A DNA stretch of 64,000 nt from Microbacterium sp. A20 (GTDB lineage Bacteria > Actinomycetota > Actinomycetes > Actinomycetales > Microbacteriaceae): positions 1 to 64,000 of the forward strand of contig NZ_SSDF01000074.1 of the NCBI RefSeq assembly GCF_004794515.1. Direction: 5' to 3'. A program made the position numbers and the translations under genes. How positions within the stretch are numbered: the first letter of the stretch is position 1; each line of letters opens with the position of its first letter. The notes under the pieces were generated by a model. That model made no database searches. It worked only from the letters and a program-made list of their open reading frames with translations, and had not been told where the DNA came from. Shown here piece by piece: positions 62,668-64,000 of the stretch.

Positions 62668-64000
62668 GCTGTCCTCAGTTCGGCGGCGGTGAGCACGTCG
62701 GCGATGTCGGCGACGGCCCAGGGGTTCTGCAGCGACGTGGTGTCGCCGAGGGGCTCGGCGTCGCGGCCGGCTCTGCGATCCTGCTCGGCCTCCCACAACT
62801 GTGCCAGGAGTCTGCGCATGATCTTGCCCGAGCGGGTCTTCGGCAGATCGGGCACGATGACGATGTGCTTCGGCTTGGCGACGGGACCGATGGCCTGCGC
62901 GACCTGCGCGCGCAGGTCGGCGGGCGTGATCTCGGCTCGGCCGGACGGGGTCACGAAGGCGACGACGGCCTGTCCGGTGACCGGATCGGACACGCCGGCA
63001 GACCCCGCCTCCCCCACGGTGTCGTGTGCGACTAGTGCAGATTCGATCTCGATGGTGGAGAGTCGGTGTCCCGAGACGTTCACGACGTCGTCGAGTCGGC
63101 CGAGGATCCAGATGTACCCGTCGGCATCCCTGGTCGCTCCGTCGCCGGCCACGTAGAAGCCGCCGTACTCACCCCGACCCGCGAATGTCGACCAGTAGGC
63201 GTCGCGATAGCGGGCGGGGTCACCCCAGACCGTCCTGGCCATTCCGGGCCAGGGCCGGCGGACCACGAGGGTTCCCGAGCGGCCGGGCGCGACCTCGTCG
63301 CCCCGCTCGTCCACCACGGCCACATCTATACCGGGGAGCGGGACAGAGGCCGACCCCGGCTTGAGAGCAGTGACGCCCGGCAGCGGGGCGATCATCGCCG
63401 CGCCGGTCTCCGACTGCCACCAGGTGTCGATGACGGGCAGCTCGTCGCGGCCGAAGTTGTGCCGGAACCACACCCAGGCCTCCGGGTTGATCGCCTCGCC
63501 GACGGTGCCGAGCAGCCGCAGCGTGGAGAGGTCGTGTCCCGCGGGCAGGTCCGCCCCGAACCAGGTCATGAACGTGCGGATCAGCGTGGGCGCCGTGTAG
63601 TAGACGGTTACCCCGTAGCGTTCGATGATCTCGAGGTGGCGCTCCCGATGCGGGGCGTCGGGCGTGCCTTCGTAGATGACCTGCGTGAGCCCGTTCGAGA
63701 GCGGACCGTAGATCTCGTAGGTGTGTGCCGTGACCCACGCGAGGTCTGCGGTGCACCAGTGCACGTCGTCGGGCTTCGCGTCGAAGTGGGCCCAGTGTGC
63801 CCAGCTCGCCTGCGTCAGATACCCGCCGGACGTGTGCACCAGCCCCTTCGGCTTTCCGGTGGTGCCGGACGTGTAGATGATGAAGAGCGGATGCTCGGCG
63901 TCGAAGGACTCCGCCTCGTGCATGGGCGACGCCGTGTCGACGACGTCATGCCACCAGACGTCGCGACCGTCCGTCCACGGGACGTCCTGTCCGGTGCGGC
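62664..64000 (-). CDS. acsA: Acetyl-CoA synthetase family enzyme, partial (5' end beyond window)
   Basis: The last 445 residues of an acyl-AMP-forming acyl-CoA synthetase are present; the start lies beyond 64000. The frame stays open to the edge and reads WHDVVDTASPMHEAESFD before the P-loop YTSGTTGKPKG. WWQSETG and DVVNVSGHRLST follow, and the C-terminal PKTRSGKIMRR carries the lysine that is acetylated in this family. It converts acetate (or propionate) to its CoA ester. Its stop overlaps the sulfhydrylase start (ATGA). The propionyl-specific form cannot be excluded without the N-terminus. Confidence 0.9.
   Translation of the reverse strand, partial: RTGQDVPWTDGRDVWWHDVVDTASPMHEAESFDAEHPLFIIYTSGTTGKPKGLVHTSGGYLTQASWAHWAHFDAKPDDVHWCTADLAWVTAHTYEIYGPLSNGLTQVIYEGTPDAPHRERHLEIIERYGVTVYYTAPTLIRTFMTWFGADLPAGHDLSTLRLLGTVGEAINPEAWVWFRHNFGRDELPVIDTWWQSETGAAMIAPLPGVTALKPGSASVPLPGIDVAVVDERGDEVAPGRSGTLVVRRPWPGMARTVWGDPARYRDAYWSTFAGRGEYGGFYVAGDGATRDADGYIWILGRLDDVVNVSGHRLSTIEIESALVAHDTVGEAGSAGVSDPVTGQAVVAFVTPSGRAEITPADLRAQVAQAIGPVAKPKHIVIVPDLPKTRSGKIMRRLLAQLWEAEQDRRAGRDAEPLGDTTSLQNPWAVADIADVLTAAELRTA

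Overview
The window is a high-GC stretch of an actinobacterial chromosome, most likely Microbacteriaceae and probably Microbacterium or a close relative. The evidence is lineage-typical genes (rbpA, whiA, paired clpP1/clpP2, rapZ, trigger factor with a Lys/Ala tail), very dense coding with 1-4 base stop/start overlaps, frequent GTG starts, and many genes whose start codon lies only 6-8 bases after a TANNNT -10 element, the pattern of leaderless transcripts. I saw no insertion sequence, phage gene, CRISPR array or ribosomal RNA. Assignment to a genus is inference.

Region 1 (1-23268) is the accessory part. After a pentapeptide-repeat gene comes a large divergent peptide-scavenging island. The minus-strand arm (12582 down to 711) encodes a GNAT acyltransferase, a SIS-domain protein, an N-succinylamino-acid-racemase/OSBS-type enolase, a class IV PLP enzyme, an M19 dipeptidase, a glutamine-amidotransferase-like protein, a class C serine hydrolase and a complete oligopeptide ABC importer. 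The plus-strand arm (12676-22209) encodes an M20 amidohydrolase, a second oligopeptide importer, an S66 L,D-carboxypeptidase and two class A-type serine hydrolases. A DmpA-type aminopeptidase converges on it. GNAT, racemase and M20 hydrolase together match the D- to L-amino-acid pathway through N-succinyl intermediates known from Geobacillus kaustophilus. Here it is joined to importers and D-specific or L,D-specific peptidases, which suggests use of muropeptides or other D-amino-acid peptides.

Region 2 (23426-37648) holds valS and a small partner gene, an ArsR-type regulator with an array of GCAAAG repeats, an M3 oligopeptidase and a GyrI-like protein. It then holds clpX and clpP1-clpP2, separated by a deoxyribose operon (SorC-type regulator, deoC, aldehyde dehydrogenase, truncated aldehyde dehydrogenase). 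clpP1 has a good candidate ClgR box.

Region 3 (37720-52337) is mostly core genes: tig, tRNA-Pro, tRNA-Gly, a membrane-anchored HExxH protein, rbpA-secG, tpiA-pgk-gap, sodA, whiA, rapZ, uvrC and uvrA.

Region 4 (52347-64000) holds a MoxR/DUF58/DUF4129 membrane operon, an OhrR-like regulator divergent from a small zinc-ribbon protein, uvrB, a Tat-exported small protein, coaE, a CoA-binding protein, an O-acetylhomoserine sulfhydrylase-type gene and the 3' part of an acetyl-CoA synthetase gene cut by the window edge. uvrA and uvrB share the same promoter layout, resembling the RecA-independent (PafBC-type) DNA-damage promoter. No stretch longer than 300 bases lacks a gene; the longest gap (13825-14113) carries a candidate promoter for the second importer.
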